A stretch of 64,000 nt of DNA from Hyphomicrobiaceae bacterium. GTDB taxonomy: Bacteria > Pseudomonadota > Alphaproteobacteria > Rhizobiales > Hyphomicrobiaceae. Below are positions 8,651-16,740 of the stretch, one piece after another. The notes beneath the pieces are model-generated. The model worked only from the letters and a program-made list of their open reading frames with translations, had not been told where the DNA came from and did no database searches. Location of the stretch: NCBI GenBank assembly GCA_041397645.1, contig JAWKWE010000004.1:310001-374000 (forward strand). The letters run 5' to 3'. Position 1 is the first letter of the stretch; the number at the start of each line of letters is the position of its first letter. The translations under genes and the position numbers were made by a program.

Positions 8651-10000
8651 ATGAAGAGCAAGATCAAAAGAGCACCCTGGCCGGTCCTGCTGCTGATTGC
8701 TTCGTTCCTTTGCCCGACGGAGCTGTCTCTCTACATCGCCGGACTGCGCTTTCCGCCGCATCGTGTCGCGCTCTTCATCCTGTTCCCGATTGCGATCATG
8801 CGCCTGGCCTCGCAAAACGGCCTCAAGGTGCGCGGCTTCGATATCTTTTTTATCCTGTTCAACGTCTGGACCGTCGCGATTTACATGTATCACGAGGGCG
8901 GTCAGCCCGGCCTTGTCTATGGCGGCTCTCAGGCGCTGGAAAGCCTCGGCGGTTATCTGGTTGCGCGAGCATGGATCCGCAACGAAATGGAGCTGCGCGC
9001 CACTCTGAAAGCCCTCGGCTGGGCAATTTTCATTGCGGCCATGATTGCCCTCCCCGAAACGCTTTTCGGACAGATCTTTACGCACAACATCCTGCACCAA
9101 CTGACGGGCTACTATCACCCGATCGGTGTGGAACAGCGCCTCGGTCTCACGCGCGCTTACGGCGTTTTCGATCACCCCATCCACTACGGAACCTTCTGCG
9201 CGACGATGGCTGCAATGTTCTGGTTTGCGGAACGCACCACGGCTGCCCGGTTCAAAAAGGCCGGCCTGCTTGCGGCGGCCACTGTGCTTGGACTTTCCTC
9301 TGCTCCGCTTCTGTGCTTGGGCCTGCAGGGTGGCATGTTGGCCTGGGATAAAATTACGCGCGGATTCAAGGCGCGCGCCAAGATCACTTTGTTGATCATC
9401 GTCGGCCTCTACATCGGCGCATCCCTGGTTTCCACTCGCGGCCCCATCGCGATCATCGCCACAGGCATGACGCTCGATCCGTGGACAGGTTTCTATCGCC
9501 TGCAGATCTGGGAAAACGGGATGAACAATGTCTGGATGTACCCATTGACGGGCCTTGGCCTCGGCGAATGGGAACGCCCAGATTGGATGTTCTCCTCCAC
9601 CATCGACGCCTTCTGGCTGGTGATCATGATCCGCACCGGTCTGCCGGCACTTCTTCTTCTTGTTATCGCCCTGACCCTCCTCTTCCGGGCGGTCAACAAG
9701 CGCGGCCTCAAGTCCAAAGATCCCATGCTTCGCAACATGGCGCGCGGGTGGACGATGTCTCTAATCGCATTGTCGATGGTCGCAACAACGGTGCATTTGT
9801 GGAACGTGCCGTTCACGTTCTTCTTCTTCTTCCTCGGCACTGCTGGTTGGATTGCAGATCCTGTCAGGGTTCGCGCAAAGGCGAAAAAGCCCGCAACCTC
9901 AAAGCAAGATGCCATGCTGGGCTTCCCGGCGCCTGCCCCGGGCGGTCTGGCCGCCCCATATCCGCCGCGGCCCATGATGCCCCACGGCGCGTATGCATAA
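8651..10000 (+). CDS. O-antigen ligase/polymerase-like membrane protein (Wzy-type)
   Basis: A 449-residue inner-membrane protein with about ten hydrophobic segments and the loop typical of the O-antigen ligase/Wzy_C superfamily, where a periplasmic stretch around residues 165-185 (YGVFDHPIHYG) and later the phrase LTGLGLGEW recall other exopolysaccharide polymerases. The C-terminal 50 residues are charged then Pro/Ala-rich and probably cytosolic. The place in the operon, directly after the initiating transferase, suggests it polymerises lipid-linked repeat units in the periplasm in partnership with the Wzz-like protein. Ligase and polymerase families cannot be told apart by eye, so the precise reaction is inferred. 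Confidence 0.8.
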   Translation: MKSKIKRAPWPVLLLIASFLCPTELSLYIAGLRFPPHRVALFILFPIAIMRLASQNGLKVRGFDIFFILFNVWTVAIYMYHEGGQPGLVYGGSQALESLGGYLVARAWIRNEMELRATLKALGWAIFIAAMIALPETLFGQIFTHNILHQLTGYYHPIGVEQRLGLTRAYGVFDHPIHYGTFCATMAAMFWFAERTTAARFKKAGLLAAATVLGLSSAPLLCLGLQGGMLAWDKITRGFKARAKITLLIIVGLYIGASLVSTRGPIAIIATGMTLDPWTGFYRLQIWENGMNNVWMYPLTGLGLGEWERPDWMFSSTIDAFWLVIMIRTGLPALLLLVIALTLLFRAVNKRGLKSKDPMLRNMARGWTMSLIALSMVATTVHLWNVPFTFFFFFLGTAGWIADPVRVRAKAKKPATSKQDAMLGFPAPAPGGLAAPYPPRPMMPHGAYA

Positions 10001-10068
10001 CGTGCGGGCCCTGCACACGAACCCACGAACGACTTCTATGTTGCGTTTTTCTTGGGTCTGAGAGGCGG

Positions 10069-11280
10069 CTAGGCGGCTGTCCGCTGTTGATTGAGAGGGT
10101 CCATATCCAGCTCTGACACGAGGCCTTCGAGCGCATCTTGGAGAGCGCTCGCCTTGGCGTCCCAGCCCTCTGTCGCAACCCGAGCACGCGCTTTGTCCGC
10201 GTCATAGCGCTGCTCATACGCGTTCCGGATGGCCTTCGCGAAAGCGCTCGGCCCCTGCGCAACGTGCACCAGATCGCGGTATTTTTCGAGTGCCGGGAAG
10301 TCAGTTGTCACAACCGGACGGCCGACGGCAAGGTACTCCTTGAGCTTGATCGGATTGCACGCTTTGATCCACTCGCTGTTGTTCCACGGCATGATCAAAA
10401 CGTCCATCGCGGCCATGTAGCTGGCGATCGCATCATAGGGCCTGCGCCCGAGCAGCTTGACGTTCGGCAAATCGCACCAGCCCTCGGGAAGGGAGCACCC
10501 TCCGATCAAAGCAAACTCGAACTCCGGCAAACGACGCGCTGTGCTGACAAACAGTGGCGGATCGAAGGTGTGCGCATCGATCCCCCCGATAAATCCAACG
10601 CGCGGCCTTCTCATGAATGCGACATCAGCCGGACCCGGTGCACGCGAGCGACCGGCCGTAACGAACGTTTCCAGATCCACGCCGTGCGTCACGAGAAGCT
10701 GCCGCTTCACTTCGCCTTGCTCTTGCGCCATCAGCTCGGGATTGCAGTAAACCACAAGATCCGCCTCTGCTTTGAGCTTGGCGATCTGCGCTCCGACGAT
10801 CTGCGGATCGGCTTCAGGAAAGGCCTCAAAGCGATCCGTGCGCTGGAGCACAAGCGCTGCGTGAGAAATTTCGTCAGCCAAGGTCGCACCAGCAGGGCAA
10901 TGGATCCAAAGCAACGGCCGGTGAATTCCTGCCCGAGTGGCGGCGAGCTTGATTTGCGGCGCAAGAGCCCATCGCGTCAGCTTTTCGCCCGACGGCCCGG
11001 GTGCCGAAAACGGCGAAAAGACCCAGAAGTTGTCTTCGACGTGCACGAGACCCCGCGCAAGGCTCTTCAGTTTACGGCCAATGCGGCTTGCAAACTGACT
11101 TTTCTCCTTTAACGACGGCATACGGACGGCAATGGAATTCACGAATAGGACCGGACGATTCTTCGCCAGCCGCCGCATGATCTGGAAATCGAAGTGGCCG
11201 CGATTGTGGTACCACCAATCTTCCCCACCGATGCAAATGATGCCGTCGAAGCCGGTTTGCGCCTTCGTAACGTCCGCCAT
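10069..11280 (-). CDS. Glycosyltransferase, GT-B type (group 1-like)
   Basis: A 403-residue cytosolic glycosyltransferase. The N-terminus carries a GGEDWWYHNRGHFDFQIM block seen in polysaccharide-cluster glycosyltransferases, the middle shows VVYCNPELMA, and the C-terminal domain has VGFIGGIDAH, LLGRRPYDAIASYMAAMDVLIMPW and the nucleotide-sugar-binding stretch KLKEYLAVGRPVVTTD, all typical of GT-B folds. Start chosen at 11280 (MADVTK) because it has a GAGAG element; the frame extends to 11337 without a better start. It is convergent with the polymerase gene and divergent from the next GT2 gene, sharing a control region holding two TTAA-N7-TTAG motifs. The transferred sugar is unknown. Confidence 0.85.
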   Translation of the reverse strand: MADVTKAQTGFDGIICIGGEDWWYHNRGHFDFQIMRRLAKNRPVLFVNSIAVRMPSLKEKSQFASRIGRKLKSLARGLVHVEDNFWVFSPFSAPGPSGEKLTRWALAPQIKLAATRAGIHRPLLWIHCPAGATLADEISHAALVLQRTDRFEAFPEADPQIVGAQIAKLKAEADLVVYCNPELMAQEQGEVKRQLLVTHGVDLETFVTAGRSRAPGPADVAFMRRPRVGFIGGIDAHTFDPPLFVSTARRLPEFEFALIGGCSLPEGWCDLPNVKLLGRRPYDAIASYMAAMDVLIMPWNNSEWIKACNPIKLKEYLAVGRPVVTTDFPALEKYRDLVHVAQGPSAFAKAIRNAYEQRYDADKARARVATEGWDAKASALQDALEGLVSELDMDPLNQQRTAA

Positions 11281-11346
11281 GTCAACTCTCGCCCTGTCTG
11301 CGCGCCACCCGCGCGAATTCGAGGGCCGATTGTGCACGAGCTCTCG

Positions 11347-11398
11347 TTAATCTCGCGTTAGTTTTTGCATTCGCGGACCATCGTTAATCGAGGGTTAG
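11347..11398. promoter_or_regulatory. Pair of CtrA-like boxes (TTAA-N7-TTAG, twice)
   Basis: TTAA-N7-TTAG occurs at 11347-11361 and again at 11384-11398, in the region between two divergent glycosyltransferase genes. Each differs from the full CtrA consensus at only the last base of the second half-site. Spacing start to start is 37 bases. They may regulate one or both genes. Confidence 0.35.
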
Positions 11399-11452
11399 CA
11401 TCCGCAAACTATCTTTGGGACGTCCGTTCGTTAGCTTGCGAGTTGCGTTGCC

Positions 11453-12478
11453 ATGTGTCGCGTCGTTCCGACCACGAATATCGACCTCTCGATCATTGTC
11501 GTCAGCTACAATACCCGCGCGCTGACCGAGGCGGCCCTGACCTCAGTCCTCGCGCAAACGAAGTCCGTGCGCTACGAGGTGATCTGCGTCGACAATGCGT
11601 CGAGCGACGGCTCGGCCGACATGATCGAATTCCATCCGATCAACGCTGACCTCATCCGGCTTTCCGAGAACATCGGATTTGCGCAGGCCAACACGCTCGC
11701 AGCGCGGCGCGCCAAGGGGCGCTACATTCTTTTGCTTAATCCCGATACCGTCGTGCTTGATCGTGCCATCGACAAGCTGGTGGATTTCGCGCGCACCTAT
11801 CCGACCGCCCGCATCTGGGGCGGACGAACGTTGTTCGCCGACGGACGCCTCAATCCATCGTCGTGCTGGAAGCGCATGACGCCTTGGAACCTCTTTTGCC
11901 GTGCGTCGGGACTCACCGCGATCCTTTCGCGCTTCGAGGCGTTCAACGGGGAATCGTATGGCCGCTGGCCGCGCCATCACGTCCGCGAGGTGGACATCGT
12001 ATCGGGGTGCTTCTTCCTGATCGAACGCGAGTTGTGGGCTGGCCTTGGCGGATTCGATCCTATTTTCTTCATGTACGGCGAGGAAGCCGACTTGTGCCTG
12101 CGCGCCAAGGCATTCCTTGCCCAGCCGCTTGTCACACCCGGGGCAACGATCATCCATCACGGCGGGGCATCGGAGACGGCGCGCGCTGACAAGATGGTGC
12201 GCTTGCTTGCAGCAAAGGCGACGCTGATCAATCGCCATTGGTCGCGCGCAATGGCCCCCGTTGGCCGCGCACTACTCGCAGCTTGGCCCGCGTCGCGTGC
12301 GGTTGCCACAACTATGATCGCCAGCCTGACGGGTTCCGCATCGGCCAAAATGTCTTCTGCTGCCTGGCGCGAGATCTGGGCCCGGCGCGCAGAGTGGCGG
12401 CATGGATATGAAGCTCCGCGCATGGCAGAGGGAAAACTCCCTGCCCTCATCCGGCACTCACCGCGAGGCCGCGCATGA
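11453..12478 (+). CDS. Family 2 glycosyltransferase (rhamnosyltransferase WbbL-like)
   Basis: A 341-residue inverting GT-A glycosyltransferase. Seen: the opening strand LSIIVVSYNT, nucleotide-binding VDNASSDGS, LSENIGFAQANT, the metal-binding region LLNPDTV, and the acceptor-side GGFDPIFFMYGEEADLCLR with the catalytic acidic residues, followed by a C-terminal helical tail. This pattern matches WbbL/RfbN-like enzymes that add rhamnose or a related sugar to lipid-linked intermediates on the cytoplasmic face. The next gene starts inside its stop codon (ATGA), and the following one does the same, so three proteins are translationally coupled. An rfbC gene at 39.7 kb makes a rhamnose donor conceivable. 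Confidence 0.9.
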   Translation: MCRVVPTTNIDLSIIVVSYNTRALTEAALTSVLAQTKSVRYEVICVDNASSDGSADMIEFHPINADLIRLSENIGFAQANTLAARRAKGRYILLLNPDTVVLDRAIDKLVDFARTYPTARIWGGRTLFADGRLNPSSCWKRMTPWNLFCRASGLTAILSRFEAFNGESYGRWPRHHVREVDIVSGCFFLIERELWAGLGGFDPIFFMYGEEADLCLRAKAFLAQPLVTPGATIIHHGGASETARADKMVRLLAAKATLINRHWSRAMAPVGRALLAAWPASRAVATTMIASLTGSASAKMSSAAWREIWARRAEWRHGYEAPRMAEGKLPALIRHSPRGRA

Positions 12479-13335
12479 ATTTGCCGACCTCAAGCCGGTC
12501 TTGTGAGCTTCCTGCGCGCGTCGTGCGGCCGGAATCCGACGCATCGACGTGTGGCGAGCCCCGCTACGCAATCGCAACTCTGGTTTCCAATCGCGCACAA
12601 TACGACGACATGCGCGCCTCGTTCAAAGCGCACGGCTTTGCTGACGGGTTCAGCGAATATCTGTTTATCGACAACACCGGCTCACGCCAGACAGACGCTT
12701 ATCGCGGGCTCAACGCGCTGCTCAACGCCGCGCGAGCGCCCATCGTCATCCTTTGCCACCAAGACGTGCGTCTGTTGAGCGATGGCCGCCATGCTCTGGA
12801 CGAACGCCTTGCCGAGCTTACGCGCATAGACCCCGATTGGGCCGTTGCAGGCAATGCGGGCGGAGTGGCACCGGGCCAGCTGGCCCTGCGCATCTCAGAT
12901 CCGCACGGGCGCGATGTCCGGGTCGGCGATCTGCCCGCGCGTGTTGCCACTCTCGATGAGAACTTCATCGTCGTGCGCCGCGATGCACGCATAGGCTTTT
13001 CCCACGACCTTTCAGGCTTTCATTTTTACGGCGCAGACATCTGCCTGCACGCATCCCAAATGGGCTACTCGACCTACGTCATTGATTTCCATCTGGAGCA
13101 TCTGTCTGCAGGAAAGAAGGGCACAGACTTCGGCAGCATGGAGCTGGCATTCCAGAGCAAGTGGGACCGCGCATTATCGGCACGCTGGTTGCAGACGACC
13201 TGCGCTCTGATGCGTCTGTCGGGCGCGCCCGGCGCAAATCTCATCAGCCGCCTTACAAGCAAACCGGTTTCGAAGATCGTCCGCCGCCTACCATCGGCCC
13301 GCGGCTGGTCGCGGACACGTCAAAGCCCCGTATGA
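12475..13335 (+). CDS. StrF-like GT-A fold glycosyltransferase family protein
   Basis: A 286-residue protein resembling the glycosyltransferase 2-like/StrF group (Glyco_tranf_2_5). Seen: YAIATLVSN then a YLFIDNTG strand, ILCHQDV at about residue 97 (the HQDV motif is typical of this group and takes the place of DxD), a central WAVAGNAGG block and HFYGADICLHA, likely acceptor-site residues. No signal peptide or membrane helix. It overlaps the upstream GT2 by four bases and the flippase by four bases (ATGA each time), showing tight coupling. Function in the cluster is presumably addition of a sugar or sugar-like unit to the repeat; activity is inferred from fold only. Confidence 0.75.
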   Translation: MNLPTSSRSCELPARVVRPESDASTCGEPRYAIATLVSNRAQYDDMRASFKAHGFADGFSEYLFIDNTGSRQTDAYRGLNALLNAARAPIVILCHQDVRLLSDGRHALDERLAELTRIDPDWAVAGNAGGVAPGQLALRISDPHGRDVRVGDLPARVATLDENFIVVRRDARIGFSHDLSGFHFYGADICLHASQMGYSTYVIDFHLEHLSAGKKGTDFGSMELAFQSKWDRALSARWLQTTCALMRLSGAPGANLISRLTSKPVSKIVRRLPSARGWSRTRQSPV

Positions 13336-14840
13336 GCGCGATTACCGCACGCCACCCGGCGCCGCCCTCGCAGGATCCCACGCCCTCGCCGTTCGAAGCG
13401 AAGCCAACGGCAGCGAAAATCGGCGCGCAAGGCATATTGCTGTTTGCTGGTTTCGGCATGGGACAGCTTTTGTCTTTCGCGCGCAACGCCATCCTCGGTC
13501 ACACACTCTCGCCGCGCGACTTCGGCATTGCAGCCTCGATCACACTGCTTTTGCAGTTGCTGGAAATGCTTTCCGACGTTGGGCACGACCGGTTGATCGT
13601 GCAGGCCGCCGACGGTGACCGCGACGACTTTGTGGCCACAACGCACGCGATCCTGCTCGCGCGCGGGATGACGCTCGCACTCTTGCTTTATGTGATCTCT
13701 CCCTACGCGGCCGCATTCTTTGCCGTTCCCGAGGCACAAGGGGCCTTCGCGCTGATTGCGCTCGTTCCCTTAATCAAGGGACTTATGCATATGGACTGCA
13801 GGCGCGCTCAGCGCCGTCTGGACAATCGTCCACAACTGCTCGTGGAAGTCGCTCCGCAGGCTCTGGCACTGGCTGCAACGCTGCCTGTCCTGAAACTCTA
13901 TCCCGGTTTTGAAGCGGTGGTCGTGCTGTCGCTCATTCAGGCTTCTTCCAGCGTCGTGGTCGCACGCCTCTTGGCCAGAACGCCCTACCGCCTCGCGTTT
14001 TGCGAAGACGTCGTGAAGCGGCTGTTGCGGTTCGGTTGGCCGATCATGCTCAGCGCCTTGCCGCTCATCGCGGTCTATCAAGGCGACCGAGCGATCGTCG
14101 GTCATTTGGCCGGAATCGAAGCGCTTGCCGCCTACTCCGCCGCCTTCATGATCACCATGGTGCCTGGACTTGTCGCCGCGCGCGCGGGCCACGCGTTGAT
14201 GCTTCCCGTCTTTGCCTCAGTTTTGCGCCAGAAGGACCAGCTGCAGCGTAGCTTCGCCACCATGGCCGAGGCCACGACCATTCTCGCTTCGGTCTACCTC
14301 GGCGTGTTCATCATCGCAGGTGGCAGTTTGCTCACCCTCGCCTTCGGCCCTTCATACCAGGGGCTGAATACCGTCGTGACCTGGCTTGCAGGGATGTGGG
14401 CAATGCGCATGTTACAAGCCGTCCCTGGCATGGCGCTCATGGCGGCTGGCGATACCAGGCCATTCCTAATTGCCGGATTGATCCGCGCATCTGTGCTGCC
14501 TTTTGTATTCTACTGCGCCGCGCATGGCGCATCCTTGAGCGAAATCGCAGCCATTGGATGCGTCGGAGAGACGTTGTCGCTGCTGTACGTAACTTTGCGC
14601 TTGGAGCGGCTCGAAAGCGGCCTCAGCCTGATTCTCTTTTCGCGTTCAGCCTTCCTGGTGCCAACAGCAATTGCCGCGCTTCTCACTGCGCAGACCTTAG
14701 GGTCCAATCCAGTTTGGGTGCTGATTTGCGCGGCCGCTATGGGGATGGCGTTGATGGCGGCCGGATCGGCCGTGATGCCGAGCATTCGGGCACTCGTTCG
14801 CCGCGCGATGGCTGCCCAGTCCCTGATCGCCGAAATCTGA
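13332..14840 (+). CDS. Oligosaccharide flippase, Wzx/MATE-like (polysaccharide biosynthesis protein)
   Basis: A 502-residue inner-membrane protein with about 12-14 hydrophobic helices and a Pro-rich cytosolic N-terminus. Seen: GFGMGQLLSFARNAILGHTLSP-type opening helix, RYGW-like KRLLRFGWPIMLSALPL in the middle, and FGPSYQGLNTVVTWLAGMW near residue 345, all typical of the Wzx (polysaccharide_synt/MOP) superfamily. The start at 13332 overlaps the preceding stop as ATGA; the frame extends upstream to 13161 but this would overlap the previous gene by 175 bases. It would move the undecaprenyl-linked repeat unit from the cytoplasmic to the periplasmic leaflet for polymerisation. Confidence 0.87.
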   Translation: MSAITARHPAPPSQDPTPSPFEAKPTAAKIGAQGILLFAGFGMGQLLSFARNAILGHTLSPRDFGIAASITLLLQLLEMLSDVGHDRLIVQAADGDRDDFVATTHAILLARGMTLALLLYVISPYAAAFFAVPEAQGAFALIALVPLIKGLMHMDCRRAQRRLDNRPQLLVEVAPQALALAATLPVLKLYPGFEAVVVLSLIQASSSVVVARLLARTPYRLAFCEDVVKRLLRFGWPIMLSALPLIAVYQGDRAIVGHLAGIEALAAYSAAFMITMVPGLVAARAGHALMLPVFASVLRQKDQLQRSFATMAEATTILASVYLGVFIIAGGSLLTLAFGPSYQGLNTVVTWLAGMWAMRMLQAVPGMALMAAGDTRPFLIAGLIRASVLPFVFYCAAHGASLSEIAAIGCVGETLSLLYVTLRLERLESGLSLILFSRSAFLVPTAIAALLTAQTLGSNPVWVLICAAAMGMALMAAGSAVMPSIRALVRRAMAAQSLIAEI

Positions 14841-14986
14841 AGCTTGGCTTTGTCTCAGCCTCCGCACTATGCGCGCGGGGGTTTCAAGTCGTCGCGAGTG
14901 CTGAGCCATCAGCCTTCATTGTGCGCTAAAGCACAGAGCCCTGCACCAGCCGCGGCAACGAAAGAAATGTCGGTATGTCGCAGGCT

Positions 14987-16240
14987 TTACCTGACGGGAT
15001 GTGGGGCGGAGCGCGGCGCAATCTTGCTGGGATCCGAAAGTGCCAAGTCATAGGCGGACAACAATCGCGCACGTTCGTTTTCCCACTTGAGAAGCTGACG
15101 TGCACGAACGCTGCCTTCTTCGCTCAATGCGCCCGCGAGATCTTTGTCGTCGAAAAGGCGAGCCATTTGGGCAGCCAGAATCTTTGGATCGTTGTCGCCT
15201 GCGTAGAGCGCAGCATCACCGGAGGCCTTCTTGCCCTCGATGAGATCGAACGAGACGAACGGGATGCCGAGACTCATGTACTCAAACACCTTGTTCATCG
15301 AAATCTTGTCGTTGTAGCTGTTCTTGGGATCGGGAATGACACCGATGTCGAATGTGGAGAACGCCTTTAGCAACGACTCGCCGGAAAGAAAGCCCGTGAA
15401 GGTGATGTAGTCGGACAGTCCTTTATCGCGCGCCATCTTCTGTAGAGCCGGCAGCTCGGTGCCAGAGCCTACGATGGCGCATTGGATGTCCTGACGGCCT
15501 TTTGTGTGCACCAAATCAACCATCGCTTCGATCAACAGATCGACGCCATCCTGCGCCCCCATGATCCCGACGTAGCCTGCCAAATATTTGCGGCCGTTCT
15601 TGAGATCGACGTTGGGCTCCACGCGCTTGAAGCGTTTCAGGTCAGGCACGGAACGCACAATAAACACGCGGTCCGCGCTCATGCCACCACGCGAAATCGC
15701 GATCTCCTTGAATGTCTGGTTGGTGGCGATCGAAACGTCAGCCGTCTTGAACGTCAGCCGCTCCAACCACAACAGCAGCTTATGGAATTTGCCGGTCTTG
15801 TTGAATTTGGCTTCGAACAGTTCCGGGTTGATGTCGTGATGATCGAAGACGAAGCGCTTGCCGAACAGGTACTTCCAGAAACCGGCGATCAGAAAGAGCA
15901 AATCGGGCGGGTTGCACGCCTGAACGACATCGAACCCGACCCTCCAATAAGCCTTCACCGACAAAGCGAATTCCCACGCCAGCGCCCATGAGTATTCGAG
16001 CGCATAGCCCAGCGCACCGTCGGCCTCGATGGGCAACGGATGGCGGAAGATGTGGATGCCTTCGAGAACTTCATAAGGTTGCGTGTACTTGCCGCCCTTG
16101 GGGCAAACGACCGACACGGTGTAGCCCGCTTCCTGGAGCGTACGCGCCTCTTGCCATACACGACGGTCGAGAGGAACCGTCAGGTTCTCCACGATGATGA
16201 GAATGCCTGCCTTACGCGACACAGACTGAACTCCACCCAC
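14987..16240 (-). CDS. Glycosyltransferase family 4 (WcaL/ExpE-like)
   Basis: A 417-residue GT-B retaining glycosyltransferase. The N-terminal domain has ILIIVENLTVPLDRRVWQEA, typical of the group acting in exopolysaccharide synthesis, FDVVQACNPPD and FDHHDINPE; the C-terminal domain has GYVGIMGAQDGVDLLIEA, CAIVGSGTE and the donor-site motif MNKVFEYMSLGIPFV with its Glu. Starts at a GTG (16240) with a GGA element six bases upstream. It is convergent with the flippase gene, separated by about 145 bases with no clear terminator, and closes the polysaccharide locus. Donor and acceptor sugars are unknown. Confidence 0.9.
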   Translation of the reverse strand: MGGVQSVSRKAGILIIVENLTVPLDRRVWQEARTLQEAGYTVSVVCPKGGKYTQPYEVLEGIHIFRHPLPIEADGALGYALEYSWALAWEFALSVKAYWRVGFDVVQACNPPDLLFLIAGFWKYLFGKRFVFDHHDINPELFEAKFNKTGKFHKLLLWLERLTFKTADVSIATNQTFKEIAISRGGMSADRVFIVRSVPDLKRFKRVEPNVDLKNGRKYLAGYVGIMGAQDGVDLLIEAMVDLVHTKGRQDIQCAIVGSGTELPALQKMARDKGLSDYITFTGFLSGESLLKAFSTFDIGVIPDPKNSYNDKISMNKVFEYMSLGIPFVSFDLIEGKKASGDAALYAGDNDPKILAAQMARLFDDKDLAGALSEEGSVRARQLLKWENERARLLSAYDLALSDPSKIAPRSAPHPVR

Positions 16241-16433
16241 AATTTCCTATCCCCTGAGGTGTGAGTTTGCCTGTGACAGGTAAACGAACCTTGCCAAACA
16301 AAGATCAACAATACCAATGATTTGTATCAATTCGAGACAGTGCGCTGCCTTGCATTGCGCTCAGATATCTGAGATAAAGGAAAGTATTGATAAAGTCTTA
16401 ATCCGGTCGTTCCAGTTTGAGGTAACGCGTACC

Positions 16434-16661
16434 GTGTTCAAGTTTTCAAAGCTCATTCCCCAACGCCCGCAGATCGACCTGGAAACGATACGCGAGACGC
16501 TTCTTTATATTGAGAGCGATTGCGAGGGTTGCGAAGGTCTAGAGCGTGTTGCGGCCGCAATTGCTCAAACGATCCGCGAAATCGATCAAGTGAGCGCCGC
16601 CGGCAAACAGCGCGGGAAGACTGAAGTAGTCTCAACCACCTTCATGCCTGCCGGACTGTAA
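16434..16661 (+). CDS. Small hypothetical protein
   Basis: A 75-residue soluble, acidic protein I do not recognise. Start chosen at a GTG (16434) because a GAGGT ribosome site lies ten bases upstream; the longer frame from 16317 begins with unlikely Cys-rich residues. It reads FKFSKLIPQRPQID, then a helical region with a CEGCEG pair of Cys near residue 42 and a second helix (VAAAIAQTIREIDQVS). The CxxC-like pair could bind a metal or be coincidental. A terminator follows at 16689. Divergent neighbour is the GT4 gene; no functional link is evident. Confidence 0.55.
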   Translation: MFKFSKLIPQRPQIDLETIRETLLYIESDCEGCEGLERVAAAIAQTIREIDQVSAAGKQRGKTEVVSTTFMPAGL

Positions 16662-16688
16662 GCGAAGAATTCCAGGAGGACCAAACCA

Positions 16689-16717
16689 AAAGCGGCGGGC
16701 TATGTACCCGCCGCTTT
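16689..16717. terminator. Bidirectional terminator hairpin
   Basis: Perfect 11-bp stem (16689-16699 with 16707-16717) with a seven-base loop, arms ending in AAA and TTT. It lies between the small hypothetical gene and the convergent TonB-dependent receptor gene and can serve both. Confidence 0.85.
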
Positions 16718-16740
16718 CAGTTTGTGCGATTGGGGGACCG

